From NCBI RefSeq assembly GCF_032391395.1, contig NZ_CP135916.1:310001-374000 (forward strand): a stretch of 64,000 bases of DNA, read 5' to 3'. Below, one piece after another: positions 1 through 9,487 of this stretch. The notes beneath the pieces were generated by a model. The model saw nothing but the letters and a program-made list of their open reading frames with translations, did no database searches and was not told the origin of the DNA. The position numbers were made by a program, and so were the translations under genes. Within the stretch, counting starts at the first letter, position 1, and each line of letters opens with the position of its first letter. Origin of the DNA: Sphingomonas sp. Y38-1Y (lineage in GTDB: Bacteria > Pseudomonadota > Alphaproteobacteria > Sphingomonadales > Sphingomonadaceae).

Positions 1-112
1 CGCGTCGCGCTCGCACCCCAACGCCTGCGCCATCAGCAGTTCGGCATCCAGCCGCGGCGTGTCCGAAACTGCCTCCAACGCCCGCGCGGCCGCCACCAGC
101 GCCGCGCGGACC

Positions 113-120
<8 letters not shown>
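1..120 (-). CDS. prmC: Release-factor glutamine methyltransferase PrmC, N-terminal part only (gene runs off the window)
   Basis: About 40 N-terminal residues are visible, beginning MAEVRAAL and containing [15 protein letters not shown], which matches the helical N-terminal domain of PrmC/HemK. PrmC methylates the glutamine of the GGQ motif in release factors. The start codon lies inside the end of prfA (8-nt overlap), the usual prfA-prmC coupling. The SAM-binding domain with the NPPY motif is outside the window, so the call rests on the N-terminus and the position after prfA. Confidence 0.85.
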
Positions 121-1182
<1,062 letters not shown>

Positions 1183-1186
<4 letters not shown>

Positions 1187-2451
1187 GCGTCGGGAAGCTC
1201 CGCAACCCCGCGGATCTGCAGCATCATCAGCTCGATCTCGGATCGGTCGATCGGCGATTCGGGAAAGACGGTGACGTTGATGCGGTCGCCGTCATGCCCG
1301 GGCCCACGCAGATACACCACCGCGTCGACACCAGCCTTGCGCGCCTGCTCGGCGCGCTTCTTGGCATTGGCCTTGTACCCCGAATAGACCTCGATCCCCG
1401 TCCCGCGCAGCTTGCGCTCCAGATGGGCGGCGCGGCCCCCCTCGCTCGGCGCGTCGGGCACGATCGCGACGATCGGCTTCTCGCGCGGCGGCAGGTCGGT
1501 CAGCATCGCCAGCCGCTCGATCCCAGCGGCCCAGCCGACACCCGCGGTCGCCGGCCCGCCCAGGCTCTCGACCAGCCCGTCATAGCGGCCGCCTGCCAGC
1601 ACGGTGCCCTGTGCGCCCAGCCGGTCAGTGACGAACTCGAACGCGGTATGGCGGTAATAATCCAGCCCCCGCACCAGCCGGCTGTTGCGCGTCCAGGCGA
1701 CCCCCGCCGCATCCAGCCCCGCCGTCACCGCCGCGAAGAAGTCGCTGGCGGCGGGCGTCAGATAGGCGTCGATCTCCGGCGCGGCATCGGCGATCGGCCG
1801 GTCGCGCGGATCCTTTGAATCGAGGATGCGCAGCGGGTTCTTCTCCAGCCGCGCCAGGCTGTCTTCCGACAGCTCGCCCCGATGCCCCTCGAAATGCTCG
1901 ACCAGCGCCGCGCGCCAACCCTCGCGCGTCTCGGCATCGCCCAGCGTGTTGAGCTGGAGCGTCACGCCCTCGTTGATGCCAAGCTCGCGCAGCAGATGGT
2001 CGGCGAGCGCCAGCAGCTCGACATCGGCCGCGGGCTCGGGCGCGCCGAGCACCTCGGCGTCGATCTGGTGGAACTGGCGATACCGACCCTTTTGGGGCCG
2101 CTCGTAGCGGAACACGGGACCATGCGCCGCGACCTTCAAGGGCGCGAGCTGCTGCCAGCCCTCGTTGAGATACGCCCGCGCGATCCCCGCGGTGAACTCG
2201 GGCCGCAGCGTCAGCGAATCGCCGCCGCGATCCTCGAAGGAGTACATCTCCTTCGACACGACATCGGTCGTTTCGCCGAGGGAGCGCGCGAACACCGATG
2301 TCGCCTCGAATACCGGCAACTCGACCCGGTGGAAGCAATAGAGCCGCCGCACGCGATCGAAGGTCTCGACCACGCGCGCAAAGCGGCGCTGCTCGTCGCC
2401 GAAGATGTCCTGCGTGCCACGCACGCGCCGGGGAGGTTCGATCCGCGCCAT
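1183..2451 (-). CDS. hisS: Histidyl-tRNA synthetase
   Basis: A 422-residue class II aminoacyl-tRNA synthetase that charges tRNA-His. Visible signatures are the N-terminal RGTQDIFG, motif 2 ([20 protein letters not shown]), the histidine-binding [13 protein letters not shown] and a C-terminal anticodon-binding domain. It is the first gene of the hisS-prfA-prmC operon. The start is the ATG at 2451, preceded by a gap with a strong hairpin on its far side. Confidence 0.98.
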
Positions 2452-2525
2452 AAGGGGCGCGTATCTAGGCGAAGGCGTGGCCCTGCGCCAGACGGGGCGT
2501 TGTACGATCCGGCTGATGCCGGATG

Positions 2526-2606
2526 GCGGCGCCGGCCCGCTCCCCCACCCCGCCTCCCAGTCATGATGTTGATGGGAGGCGGGGTGGGGGAGCGGGCCGG
2601 CGCCGC
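2526..2606. repeat. Perfect 34-bp hairpin (2526-2559 / 2573-2606) with 13-nt loop
   Basis: The two arms are exact reverse complements over 34 bp and very GC-rich (GGCGCCGGCCCGCTCC at the outer end). The loop spans 2560-2572. It sits between the 3' end of the alpha/beta hydrolase (2635, read leftward) and the start of hisS. No T-run follows either arm, so it is not a classical intrinsic terminator. It may be a REP-like mobile palindrome or a factor-independent pause or mRNA-stability element for the upstream operon. Confidence 0.85.
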
Positions 2607-2634
2607 GAGCGACAGCATCGCTGTCGCGCTCAGA

Positions 2635-3513
2635 TCAAGCTCGCGCCAGCCAGCGCCGCATCGCGGCGTTCACCGCCTCGGGCGCTTCCCAGGGTACGAA
2701 ATGGCCCGCATCTTCGATCCGCTCGATCGTCAGGTCGTCGACATATGCCTCCAGCCCCTCGATCTGCCCCGGCCGCAAGGCCGCGTCGCGCATCCCCCAG
2801 ATGACGAGCGTCGGCACCTTGACGCTGGGGAACGGCGCATCGAGCCAGGCGGGGCGCTCGGGCGTCTCGTCCATCGCGTGCACGATGATGCGGCTGGCAC
2901 GATACCAGTTGAGCATCCCGGTCATCGCCCCCGGCTGCGACCATTCGTCGAGGTAGCGCGCGCGTTCGTCGCCGAGCTTGGCCGGGTCGATCAGCGGCGC
3001 GAACACGCGATCGAAGAAGCCCTCCACCCCCATCGCCTGGACACGCGCCTCCAGCCCCGGATCGCGGAACGAGCGGATATACTGGCTGCTCGCGCGCTGC
3101 TCGGGATCATCGAACAGCGCGCGCTGGAAGACGAGCGGATGCGGCGCGTTGAGGATGACCAGCCGTTCGATCCGGTCGGGATGCTTGAGCGCCGCCATCC
3201 ACGCGACCGCACCGCCCCAGTCATGCGCGACGAGCGTGAAGCGCCGCGCGTCGAAATGGTCGGCGAGCGCGATCAGGTCGGCGACGACCTTGTCGGGGGC
3301 ATAATCCTCCACGGCCTCGGGCTTGTCCGATCGCGCATAGCCGCGCTGGTCGGGCGCGATGACGTGAAAGTCGCGCGCGAACTCGGCCGCCTGGTGCCGC
3401 CACGTCCGGTGCGATTCGGGAAAGCCGTGGAGGCAGATCATCGCCGGCGCCCCCGGCTCGCCCGCGACCGCGACGTCGAGCGCGATGCCCGTGGAAAGCG
3501 GGACGCGGATCAC
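2635..3513 (-). CDS. Alpha/beta hydrolase of the epoxide hydrolase / haloalkane dehalogenase type
   Basis: A 292-residue cytoplasmic hydrolase. The oxyanion motif is LHGFPESH (residues 28-35). The nucleophile elbow is VAHDWGG with Asp98, the acidic nucleophile of epoxide hydrolases and dehalogenases rather than Ser. The catalytic His is in AGHFVPWE near the C-terminus. The start is taken as the GTG at 3513, because it overlaps the pirin stop as GTGA and gives the normal N-terminus. A longer frame open to 3690 only runs into pirin. It is the last gene of the bolA-GST-pirin-hydrolase operon. The substrate is unknown. Confidence 0.9.
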   Translation of the reverse strand: MIRVPLSTGIALDVAVAGEPGAPAMICLHGFPESHRTWRHQAAEFARDFHVIAPDQRGYARSDKPEAVEDYAPDKVVADLIALADHFDARRFTLVAHDWGGAVAWMAALKHPDRIERLVILNAPHPLVFQRALFDDPEQRASSQYIRSFRDPGLEARVQAMGVEGFFDRVFAPLIDPAKLGDERARYLDEWSQPGAMTGMLNWYRASRIIVHAMDETPERPAWLDAPFPSVKVPTLVIWGMRDAALRPGQIEGLEAYVDDLTIERIEDAGHFVPWEAPEAVNAAMRRWLARA

Positions 3514-4412
3514 GGATAGCTGACCGTCTTCGGCACTTCGGGGATCGGGATCCATTCCTTGTCGTCGCCGGGCACCTTGGGAAAGCGGCCCGCCTTCCAC
3601 GCTTCCTTGGCCTCGTTGATCCGCTCGCGGCGCGAGGAGACGAAGTTCCACCAGACGTGGCGCGGGCTGGCGAACGCCTCGCCGCCGCACAGCATCACCC
3701 GCGCGCCGCGTTCCGACCGCAGTGTCGCAAGCGCGCCGGGGCGCAGGACGTAGAGCGTATAGGGGTCAAGGGTCATGCCGTCGACGCTGGCGTCGCCGTC
3801 CGCGACGTACAGCGCCCGCTCCTCCGCCGCCGCCTCGATTGGCACGCTGCCGCCGGCGTCCAGCTGGATGTCGGCATAGATGGTCTGCGCATAGGTGGTG
3901 GTCGGCGCCTTTGCGCCCCACAGCTCGCCCATGATGATCCGCGCTCGCGCGCCGGTGTCGTCGATGACCGGCAGTTCGTCCTTGGCGACGTGCTGAAAGG
4001 CGGGATCGATCTCCTCGTCCTTTTCCGGCAGCGCCAGCCAGGTCTGGATGCCGAACAGCGCCGGGCCTTTCGCCCGCTCCTCGCCCGGCGACCGCTCCGA
4101 ATGGACGATGCCATGGCCCGCGGTCATCAGGTTGACCGCGCCGGGCTCGATGACGAGGTCGCTGCCGATCGAATCGCGATGCCCGATCGCGCCGCGGAAC
4201 AGATAGGTGACGGTCGCCAGGTTGATATGCGGATGCGGCCGCACGTCGATGCCGTTGCCGACTCCCAGGTCCGCCGGCCCCATCTGGTCGAAGAACAGGA
4301 ACGGCCCCACCATCGTCCGCGGCCGCGACGGCAAGGTGCGATAGACCTTGAAGCCGCCCAAATCATGCGTCGTCGGCAGGATCTCCTGCAGGATCAGGTC
4401 TTCGCGAGTCAT
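3510..4412 (-). CDS. Pirin family protein
   Basis: A 300-residue bicupin protein. Typical features are the N-terminal FKVYRTLPSR, PFLFFDQMGP, the metal-binding HPHINLATVTYLF, and GIVHSER. Pirins bind one metal in the N-terminal cupin; some act as quercetinases or redox-sensing cofactors. The ATG at 4412 overlaps the GST stop by 4 nt, and the stop overlaps the hydrolase GTG, so expression is coupled on both sides. The position beside a glutathione transferase and an epoxide-hydrolase-like enzyme suggests a role with electrophilic or aromatic substrates (inference). Confidence 0.93.
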   Translation of the reverse strand: MTREDLILQEILPTTHDLGGFKVYRTLPSRPRTMVGPFLFFDQMGPADLGVGNGIDVRPHPHINLATVTYLFRGAIGHRDSIGSDLVIEPGAVNLMTAGHGIVHSERSPGEERAKGPALFGIQTWLALPEKDEEIDPAFQHVAKDELPVIDDTGARARIIMGELWGAKAPTTTYAQTIYADIQLDAGGSVPIEAAAEERALYVADGDASVDGMTLDPYTLYVLRPGALATLRSERGARVMLCGGEAFASPRHVWWNFVSSRRERINEAKEAWKAGRFPKVPGDDKEWIPIPEVPKTVSYP

Positions 4413-5119
4413 TCGCCGTCGAGCTCCGGATAGTGGCGGAAAATGCCGTCCTGATTGAAGGGGATGCGGCGCCCGCTGTCCAGATAGGCGGCGACGCCGT
4501 GGATCGCCGCGACGCGATCGTGGATAGCGATCAGCGCGGGATAGTCGCCCTCGATCGCCGCCATCCGCCGCGGAAAGGCATAGCGCAGCCCCTCGATCAC
4601 CTGGAACAGGCTGAGGTCGGCATAGGTCCAGCGATGCCCGGCGACCCAGTCGCCCTCCTGCGCGGTCGCCGCATCCTCGAAATGACCGAGGAACTTGGGC
4701 ATCCGTTCGTCCCGGAACTGCTGGGCAGCACGCTTCGCTTCCGCTTTCTGATCGTCGTAATAGGCGCCGGCGGCGACGGGATGGTGGACGTTGTGCGCCT
4801 CCGCCACCAGGTCCGCGATCGTCATCTGGAGCTGGTTGAGCCACAGCCGGTCGCCGAGCGATGCCGGCGCCAGATGATGCCGCTCGCCGAGGTAGAGGAG
4901 GATGTTGGCGACCTGCGCGATCACCAGGTCGCCGGTGTCGAAATAGGGCGGCGCGAACGGCGTCCGCCCCGCGCGGCCGTTGAGGTCGGCCATCAGCGCC
5001 TCGTCCCCGTCCTCGCGCGCCATGTCGCGATACTCGATCCCGCCCGCTTCCAGCGCCAGCCGCACGAACTCGCCGCGCCCCTGGATGCCGGACCAGTACC
5101 AGAGCTTGTACGCCATCAT
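4409..5119 (-). CDS. Glutathione S-transferase family protein
   Basis: A 236-residue two-domain GST. The thioredoxin-like N-terminal domain starts YKLWYWSGIQGRGEFVRLALE, resembling sigma/mu-like GSTs with Tyr near residue 8 as the likely glutathione-activating residue. An all-helical C-terminal domain contains the W.YADLSLFQVIEGL element. Two adjacent ATGs (5119, 5116) are possible starts. The first overlaps the bolA stop as ATGA and is preferred. It is the second gene of a four-gene coupled operon. Confidence 0.92.
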   Translation of the reverse strand: MMAYKLWYWSGIQGRGEFVRLALEAGGIEYRDMAREDGDEALMADLNGRAGRTPFAPPYFDTGDLVIAQVANILLYLGERHHLAPASLGDRLWLNQLQMTIADLVAEAHNVHHPVAAGAYYDDQKAEAKRAAQQFRDERMPKFLGHFEDAATAQEGDWVAGHRWTYADLSLFQVIEGLRYAFPRRMAAIEGDYPALIAIHDRVAAIHGVAAYLDSGRRIPFNQDGIFRHYPELDGE

Positions 5120-5412
5120 GCCTCTCCCGGCGCGCGGGCGCGCATGGTCAGCGCGTGGATGCGCGTCGCGAGCAATTCGGCCAGCGCCTGGTTCACCAGC
5201 CGCTGGCGCGCAAGTCGGTTGAGGCCGGCGAACGCTGCGCTCTCGATCGCGACGGCGAAGTGCGATTCGCCGGTGCCGTCGTCGCCCATATGGCCGGCAT
5301 GATGGTGGCTCTCGTTCACCACCTCCAGCTGGGTGGGCGACAGGGCCTCGGTCAGGCGCGCTTCGATCAGCGCGGCGACGGAGGGGCGGGCGGCGGTGGA
5401 AGGCTCGGTCAT
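5116..5412 (-). CDS. bolA: BolA family protein
   Basis: A 98-residue BolA-like protein. The family partners monothiol glutaredoxins in iron-sulfur cluster handling and affects cell shape and stress responses. The visible core is LEVVNESHHHAGHMGDDGTGESHF, with His residues that could bind a cluster or metal, then LNRLARQRLVNQAL. It heads the operon leading to GST, pirin and hydrolase and is divergent from the J-domain gene at 5458. A bolA-dnaJ pair is a common alphaproteobacterial arrangement near cobS. Confidence 0.95.
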   Translation of the reverse strand: MTEPSTAARPSVAALIEARLTEALSPTQLEVVNESHHHAGHMGDDGTGESHFAVAIESAAFAGLNRLARQRLVNQALAELLATRIHALTMRARAPGEA

Positions 5413-5457
5413 CGCGCCTATATCTGACGACTTTGCATCGCTTCAGGAACCCCGTGC

Positions 5458-6087
5458 GTGCCGCGTCAGGATCGTCCCAACACTCGTTTTCATGGCCGTG
5501 TCGAGACGGGTGGGCGGCCCTGCGCGATCCCGGGCTGCGACGAACCGGGCGAGTTCCGCGCCCCCGCGCGTGAGGGCGCGCGCCACGGCTTCGACGGGCC
5601 GGGCGAATACCGCTTCCTGTGTCTCGACCATGTCCGCGCGTTCAACGCGGGCTACAACTTCTTCGCCGGGATGAGCCCCGACGAGATCAACGACGCACAG
5701 CGCCCCTATGCCGGGTGGGAGCGGGAGACGCGCGCCTTCGCCGCCAACGGCGCCGACCGGCCGCCGCGGTGGAACGACTTCGCCGACCCGCTCGACGCGA
5801 TCGGCGCTCGCTTTCGCGACCGCATGGCCGCCGAGCGCGCACGGGGCGACGGGAAGCCCCCGTCGGCGAACGCCGACAACCGATGGCTCTCGGGCCGCGA
5901 TCGGGAGGCGCTGCGAACGCTGGGGTTGGCGACCGATGCCGACCGCCGGGCGCTCCGCCAACGCTACGCCGCGCTCGTCCGCCAGCTCCACCCCGACCAT
6001 AATGGCGGCGACCGCTCGAGCGAGACGCGGCTCCAGGCAGTGGTCGAGGCGTACCAGCATCTGCGCAAAGCGCCGGCGTTCACCTAG
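5458..6087 (+). CDS. J-domain (DnaJ-like) co-chaperone
   Basis: A 209-residue protein with a C-terminal J domain. The HPD motif that stimulates Hsp70 ATPase is at residues 178-180 (QLHPDHNGGDRS). The N-terminal part has Cys/His positions (CAIPGCDEPGEF, LCLDHV) that could form a zinc site, and a linker. No G/F region or DnaJ-type zinc finger is present, so it is a specialised co-chaperone rather than DnaJ itself. The start is a GTG at 5458, 45 bp from the divergent bolA start. A client related to CobS is possible from known gene neighbourhoods (inference). Confidence 0.9.
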   Translation: MPRQDRPNTRFHGRVETGGRPCAIPGCDEPGEFRAPAREGARHGFDGPGEYRFLCLDHVRAFNAGYNFFAGMSPDEINDAQRPYAGWERETRAFAANGADRPPRWNDFADPLDAIGARFRDRMAAERARGDGKPPSANADNRWLSGRDREALRTLGLATDADRRALRQRYAALVRQLHPDHNGGDRSSETRLQAVVEAYQHLRKAPAFT

Positions 6088-6101
6088 CCGTGCTCCTTGT
6101 T

Positions 6102-6198
6102 CCCCGGCGAAGGCCGGGGTCCAGTTGGGGAACGAAGGCGATGAGCGCTGCGCATCGTCACGCTGGCCTTCCCAACTGGGCCCCGGCCTTCGCCGGGG
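6102..6198. repeat. REP-like palindromic pair (GGCGAAGGCCGGGG type)
   Basis: Left arm 6102-6132 and right arm 6169-6198 are near-perfect inverted copies. Each arm contains a short palindrome built on CCCCGGCGAAGGCCGGGG, followed by CCAGTTGGG. It lies between the convergent J-domain gene and VOC gene and could fold into a cruciform or a bidirectional terminator-like RNA hairpin. A diverged relative occurs at 18568-18642. Confidence 0.8.
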
Positions 6199-6209
6199 CA
6201 CATCATGAG

Positions 6210-6992
6210 CTATTCCACCCGCGGCCCCACCATCCCGAAGCGCACGCCGGCAGCGTCCGCCGCGACGAGCGAATAGCCGCCGCCGGGGATCTGGTCAGGT
6301 CCCTGCACCACGCTGCCGCCCGCATCCGTCAGCCGCTTGGCCGCGGCGTCGATCTCGTCGACCAGGAAATAGACCTGCCACCCCCGCGGCCAGTCGGGCT
6401 GCGCGTTCATCGACGCGCCGATGCAGGTGCCCCCGGCGTGGACAAACTTGTAGTCGCCCCACGCCCCCATCGGCATCCCGCCCTCGTGCCGGAGGCCGAG
6501 CACCTTGCCATAGAACGCCATCGCCGCGTCCTGATCGTCGGCGGTCAGCTCGTTCCAGATGGCGTGGCCCGGCGGCACCTGTCCGGTCGACGAATCGGCA
6601 AAGGCGTTGCTGGTCTCGTCGGGCTCGCGGCGCATGACGTAGAAGGAATTGCCCTGCGGGTCGCTGAGCAGCGCCAGCCGGCCGACACCCGGCACCGTGG
6701 TCGCCGGCATGCAGACACTGCCACCCTCGGCTTGCGCCGCCGCGACCGCCGCATCGACGTCGTCGACGCCGAAATAGACGAACCATCGCGCGGGTGCCGC
6801 ACCGTCGGGCCGCTTGAGCAGTCCGGCGATCGCATCGCCATGCGGACGGGCGAAGACGCGATAATCCATCCCCGCCTGCCCCGAATCGGCCGAGAACCAG
6901 CCGATCACGTCGCCATAGAAGGTCTGGGCCGCGTCGGGATCGTCGGCCATCAGCTCGTACCAGATCGGAAAACCGTGCGGATTGCGTGCCAT
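6210..6992 (-). CDS. Two-domain VOC (glyoxalase/bleomycin-resistance fold) protein
   Basis: A 260-residue protein made of two tandem VOC domains (about 8-125 and 140-255). Each opens with a similar segment (PIWYELMADDPDAAQTFYG and AIWNELTADDQDAAMAFYG), showing internal duplication. Such proteins resemble hydroxylases or lyases acting on small metabolites, but the substrate is unknown. It is the last gene of the 6210-10321 operon, 14 nt after the DUF1428 gene. Confidence 0.9.
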   Translation of the reverse strand: MARNPHGFPIWYELMADDPDAAQTFYGDVIGWFSADSGQAGMDYRVFARPHGDAIAGLLKRPDGAAPARWFVYFGVDDVDAAVAAAQAEGGSVCMPATTVPGVGRLALLSDPQGNSFYVMRREPDETSNAFADSSTGQVPPGHAIWNELTADDQDAAMAFYGKVLGLRHEGGMPMGAWGDYKFVHAGGTCIGASMNAQPDWPRGWQVYFLVDEIDAAAKRLTDAGGSVVQGPDQIPGGGYSLVAADAAGVRFGMVGPRVE

Positions 6993-7006
6993 GTCGCTTG
7001 CTCCCT

Positions 7007-7720
7007 TCAGGCGTCGAGCAGCGGGACGAAGCCGCCGAAGATCATCCGCTTACCGTCGAACGGCGCGTCCTCGCCGGTCATCCGCGGATCGGCCATCACC
7101 TTTTCCCAGCCGGCATCGCGCGCCGCCTTGTCGGGCCACTCGACCCAGCCGAACGCCGCGACCTCGCCCTCTTCGCGCAGGATCGCGCGGTTGAAGTCGG
7201 TGACCTTGCCGTCCTGCACGTCGTCGGCGACGGCATCCATCACCCGCGTCGCGCCATATTCGAGGAACACCGGCGCGACTGCCGAACAGAAGCGGCGATA
7301 CTCGTCACGCGCCGCCGCGGGCAGCGGCAGCACCACGCCGTCGATATAGCCCGCGCCGCCCGGCGTGCCGACATCGGCGACGCTCTCGAACCCGCCCCAG
7401 ACCATGCGCTTGCCGTCAAACGGCATGTCGGCACCCATCGCCTTCATGCGCGGGTCCGCCATGATCTTCTCGTTGGCGGCGTCGCGCGTCGCCCGGTCGG
7501 GATATTCGAACCAGCTGAACAGCACGGTCTCGCCCTCTTCGGCCGCGACGGCGCCGTACAGGTCGTTGCGCTTGCCACGCGGCACGTCGTCGCCCCAGCC
7601 CTCGACCAGCCGCGCCGCGCCGAATTCCTTGAACAGCGACACCGATCGCTCGGCATGCTCGCGATAGGCGTCCTTGTTGGCGGTCCGCACCGCGACCAGA
7701 AACCCTTCGACATAGGTCAT
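7007..7720 (-). CDS. Tandem DUF1428 protein
   Basis: A 237-residue protein carrying two copies of the ~115-residue DUF1428 (dimeric alpha/beta-barrel-like) domain. Both halves have Y-x-x-F start segments, MADPRM and FDGKRMVWGGF or FDGKRMIFGGF. Most family members have one copy, so this is a head-to-tail duplication or fusion. The start at ATG 7720 overlaps the SRPBCC stop as ATGA. A reading frame open further upstream to 8296 is out of phase with real genes and is not used. The function is unknown. Confidence 0.92.
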   Translation of the reverse strand: MTYVEGFLVAVRTANKDAYREHAERSVSLFKEFGAARLVEGWGDDVPRGKRNDLYGAVAAEEGETVLFSWFEYPDRATRDAANEKIMADPRMKAMGADMPFDGKRMVWGGFESVADVGTPGGAGYIDGVVLPLPAAARDEYRRFCSAVAPVFLEYGATRVMDAVADDVQDGKVTDFNRAILREEGEVAAFGWVEWPDKAARDAGWEKVMADPRMTGEDAPFDGKRMIFGGFVPLLDA

Positions 7721-8187
7721 CGCGTCTCTCCCTGATGGATGCGGCGCGCCACCGCCTCGAGCTGCTCGGCGACCTTGCCCCACCCCTCGTGGAAGCCCAT
7801 CGCCTCGTGCTGCGCGCGCGCTTCCTCGCTCCAGTGCCGGGCGGTGGCGCGATAGATCGTGCCCTCGCCATCGTCGGCGAATTCGGTGATCGCGACCATG
7901 AAGGGCGTCCGCGGTAGCCAGCCCTCGGCAAAGGCGTCGGTGGTGACGACGCGCTCGCCCTCGACCGCCTCCAGCACGACGCCGGTCAGCACCATGTCCT
8001 CGCCCGCCGGCCCGACCATGCGGACATGGCTGCGACCGCCGGGGCGAAGGTTGTACTCGACCTCCGGCGCCTTCCAGGGCGGCGGGCAGAACCACTCGGT
8101 CGCATGGTCGCGCCAGGCGCGCCACACTGCCGCGCGGGGCACCGCCATGCGGCGCTCGATCGTCAGTTCGAAAGGTCCGTCGGTCAT
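7717..8187 (-). CDS. SRPBCC (AHSA1/START-like) domain protein
   Basis: A 156-residue protein of the AHSA1-like family with the typical opening ELTIERRMAVPRAAVWRAWRD, a central EFADDGEGTIYRATARHWSEE and the C-terminal GWGKVAEQLE helix. These proteins form a hydrophobic ligand-binding cavity; some bind small aromatics and others are Hsp90-activator-like. The start ATG at 8187 lies 14 nt after the GST stop, and the stop overlaps the DUF1428 start. It co-occurs with VOC and DUF1428 genes under a divergent HxlR regulator. Confidence 0.92.
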   Translation of the reverse strand: MTDGPFELTIERRMAVPRAAVWRAWRDHATEWFCPPPWKAPEVEYNLRPGGRSHVRMVGPAGEDMVLTGVVLEAVEGERVVTTDAFAEGWLPRTPFMVAITEFADDGEGTIYRATARHWSEEARAQHEAMGFHEGWGKVAEQLEAVARRIHQGETR

Positions 8188-8201
8188 CGTCGCTCTCCCG
8201 C

Positions 8202-8876
8202 TCACGCCGCCCTGGGCGCCTTGCTCTCGTCGAAATCGGCAAGCTGTGCCGCCAGCGCCGCCTGAAACGCCGGCCGCGCGATCCCGCGCGCGACATAGGC
8301 GGCGAGCGCCGGCCGCTGGGCGATCAGCACCGTGTCCGCCATCTCGCGCAGCACCGTCACCATCGCGATGTCGGCGATGCTGAACCCGCCCGCCAGCCAT
8401 TCGCGATCGCCGAGCGCCGTCTGGAGCCGGTCGAGCCGCTGGCCGATCTCGGCCTCCAGGCTCGGTCGCCGGAGTTTCGCCCATTCCTCTCGGGCGGCAA
8501 AGATCGTCACGCGCGCATGCTCGAAGCGCCACGGCTCGACCGAGTTGTACGCGGCGAACAGCCACGACACCGCCCGGTCGCGCGCCGCGGGATCGCGTGG
8601 CAACAGCCGCTCGTCCTTCTCGCCGATGTGGAGCAGGATCGCGCCGCTCTCGAACAGCGTGCGCCCGTCCTCCTCGATCACCGGCACCTGACCCCAGGGC
8701 TGCTCCTCATAATAGAAAGCGGGCCGATCGACCGCGCTCACCAGCCGGACGGCATAGGGAAGGCCGATCTCCTCGCACGCCCATCGGGGCCTGAGGTCGC
8801 GCACGAAGCCGCGCGCGAACTCGGGCACCCATTCGAAAGCGGTGATCGTCAGCGCCGCAGTGTCCTGGCGAACCAT
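8202..8876 (-). CDS. Glutathione S-transferase family protein
   Basis: A 224-residue GST: an N-terminal thioredoxin-like domain with the cis-Pro region GQVPVIEEDGRTLFESGAIL, then a helical domain with WLAGGFSIADIAMVTVLRE. The reaction is unknown; the family typically conjugates glutathione to electrophiles or uses it for isomerisation or dehalogenation. It is placed 3 nt after the upstream VOC gene and 14 nt before the SRPBCC gene, so it belongs to the VOC operon. Confidence 0.92.
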   Translation of the reverse strand: MVRQDTAALTITAFEWVPEFARGFVRDLRPRWACEEIGLPYAVRLVSAVDRPAFYYEEQPWGQVPVIEEDGRTLFESGAILLHIGEKDERLLPRDPAARDRAVSWLFAAYNSVEPWRFEHARVTIFAAREEWAKLRRPSLEAEIGQRLDRLQTALGDREWLAGGFSIADIAMVTVLREMADTVLIAQRPALAAYVARGIARPAFQAALAAQLADFDESKAPRAA

Positions 8877-8879
8877 GGT

Positions 8880-9365
8880 TCAGGCTCCCGTGCCGGCGAC
8901 CGCGCCGTCCAGCGCCGCGATGTCGATCTTGCGCATGGTCATCATCGCCTCCATCGCCTTGCCCGCGACCGCCGCGTCGGGATGCGCGACCAGCTCGGTC
9001 AGGCGCCGCGGGGTGATCTGCCAGTTGACGCCCCAGCGATCCTTGCACCAGCCGCAGGCGCTCTCCTGCCCGCCATTGCCGACGATCGCATCCCACAGCC
9101 GGTCGGTTTCGGCCTGGTCGTCGGTCGCGATCTGGAAGCTCACTGCCTCCGTCTGCGGAAAGATCGGGCCGCCGTTGAGGCCCAGGAAGCGCTGGCCGGC
9201 CAGGTCCCATTCGACGGTGATAACGTCGCCGGCCTTGTTCCCCGGCGTGTCGACCGGCGTATGCGCGACGCGGACGATGCGGCTATCGGGTAGCAACGTG
9301 ACATAGAAGCGCGCGGCTTCCTCGGCACCGCCGTCATACCAGATGCACGGCACGATCTTGCTCAT
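8880..9365 (-). CDS. VOC protein of the PhnB / 3-dmu-9_3-mt type
   Basis: A 161-residue single-domain protein with the family signatures KIVPCIWYDGGAEEAARFY, FLGLNGGPIF, SFQIATDD, and GGQESACGWCKDRWGVNWQITP. The domain name derives from an old methyltransferase annotation, and no such activity should be assumed. The ATG at 9365 has a strong ribosome site (GAGGAGAGG) and follows the 34-residue ORF by 17 nt. It is the middle gene of the 6210-10321 operon. Confidence 0.9.
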   Translation of the reverse strand: MSKIVPCIWYDGGAEEAARFYVTLLPDSRIVRVAHTPVDTPGNKAGDVITVEWDLAGQRFLGLNGGPIFPQTEAVSFQIATDDQAETDRLWDAIVGNGGQESACGWCKDRWGVNWQITPRRLTELVAHPDAAVAGKAMEAMMTMRKIDIAALDGAVAGTGA

Positions 9366-9382
9366 CGATCCTCTCCTCGTCT

Positions 9383-9487
9383 TCAGGCGAAGGGCCCGGT
9401 GCCCGCGATCGCCGCTGGGACCAGCACCGCCAGCACCGTCGCCGCGAAGGTCGACAGGCCCAGCGTGACGGACGCCCGCGCGCTCAC
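9383..9487 (-). CDS. Putative 34-residue single-pass membrane peptide
   Basis: A small ORF starts with GTG at 9487, overlapping the preceding VOC stop as GTGA, and ends with TGA 17 nt before the next VOC gene. Its product has one hydrophobic segment (LSTFAATVLAVLVPAAIAG), consistent with a short transmembrane helix. The coupling geometry is the same as for recognised genes nearby. It fills an otherwise unexplained gap in the operon. No homologue is recognised. It could also be non-coding spacer. Confidence 0.5.
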   Translation of the reverse strand: MSARASVTLGLSTFAATVLAVLVPAAIAGTGPFA

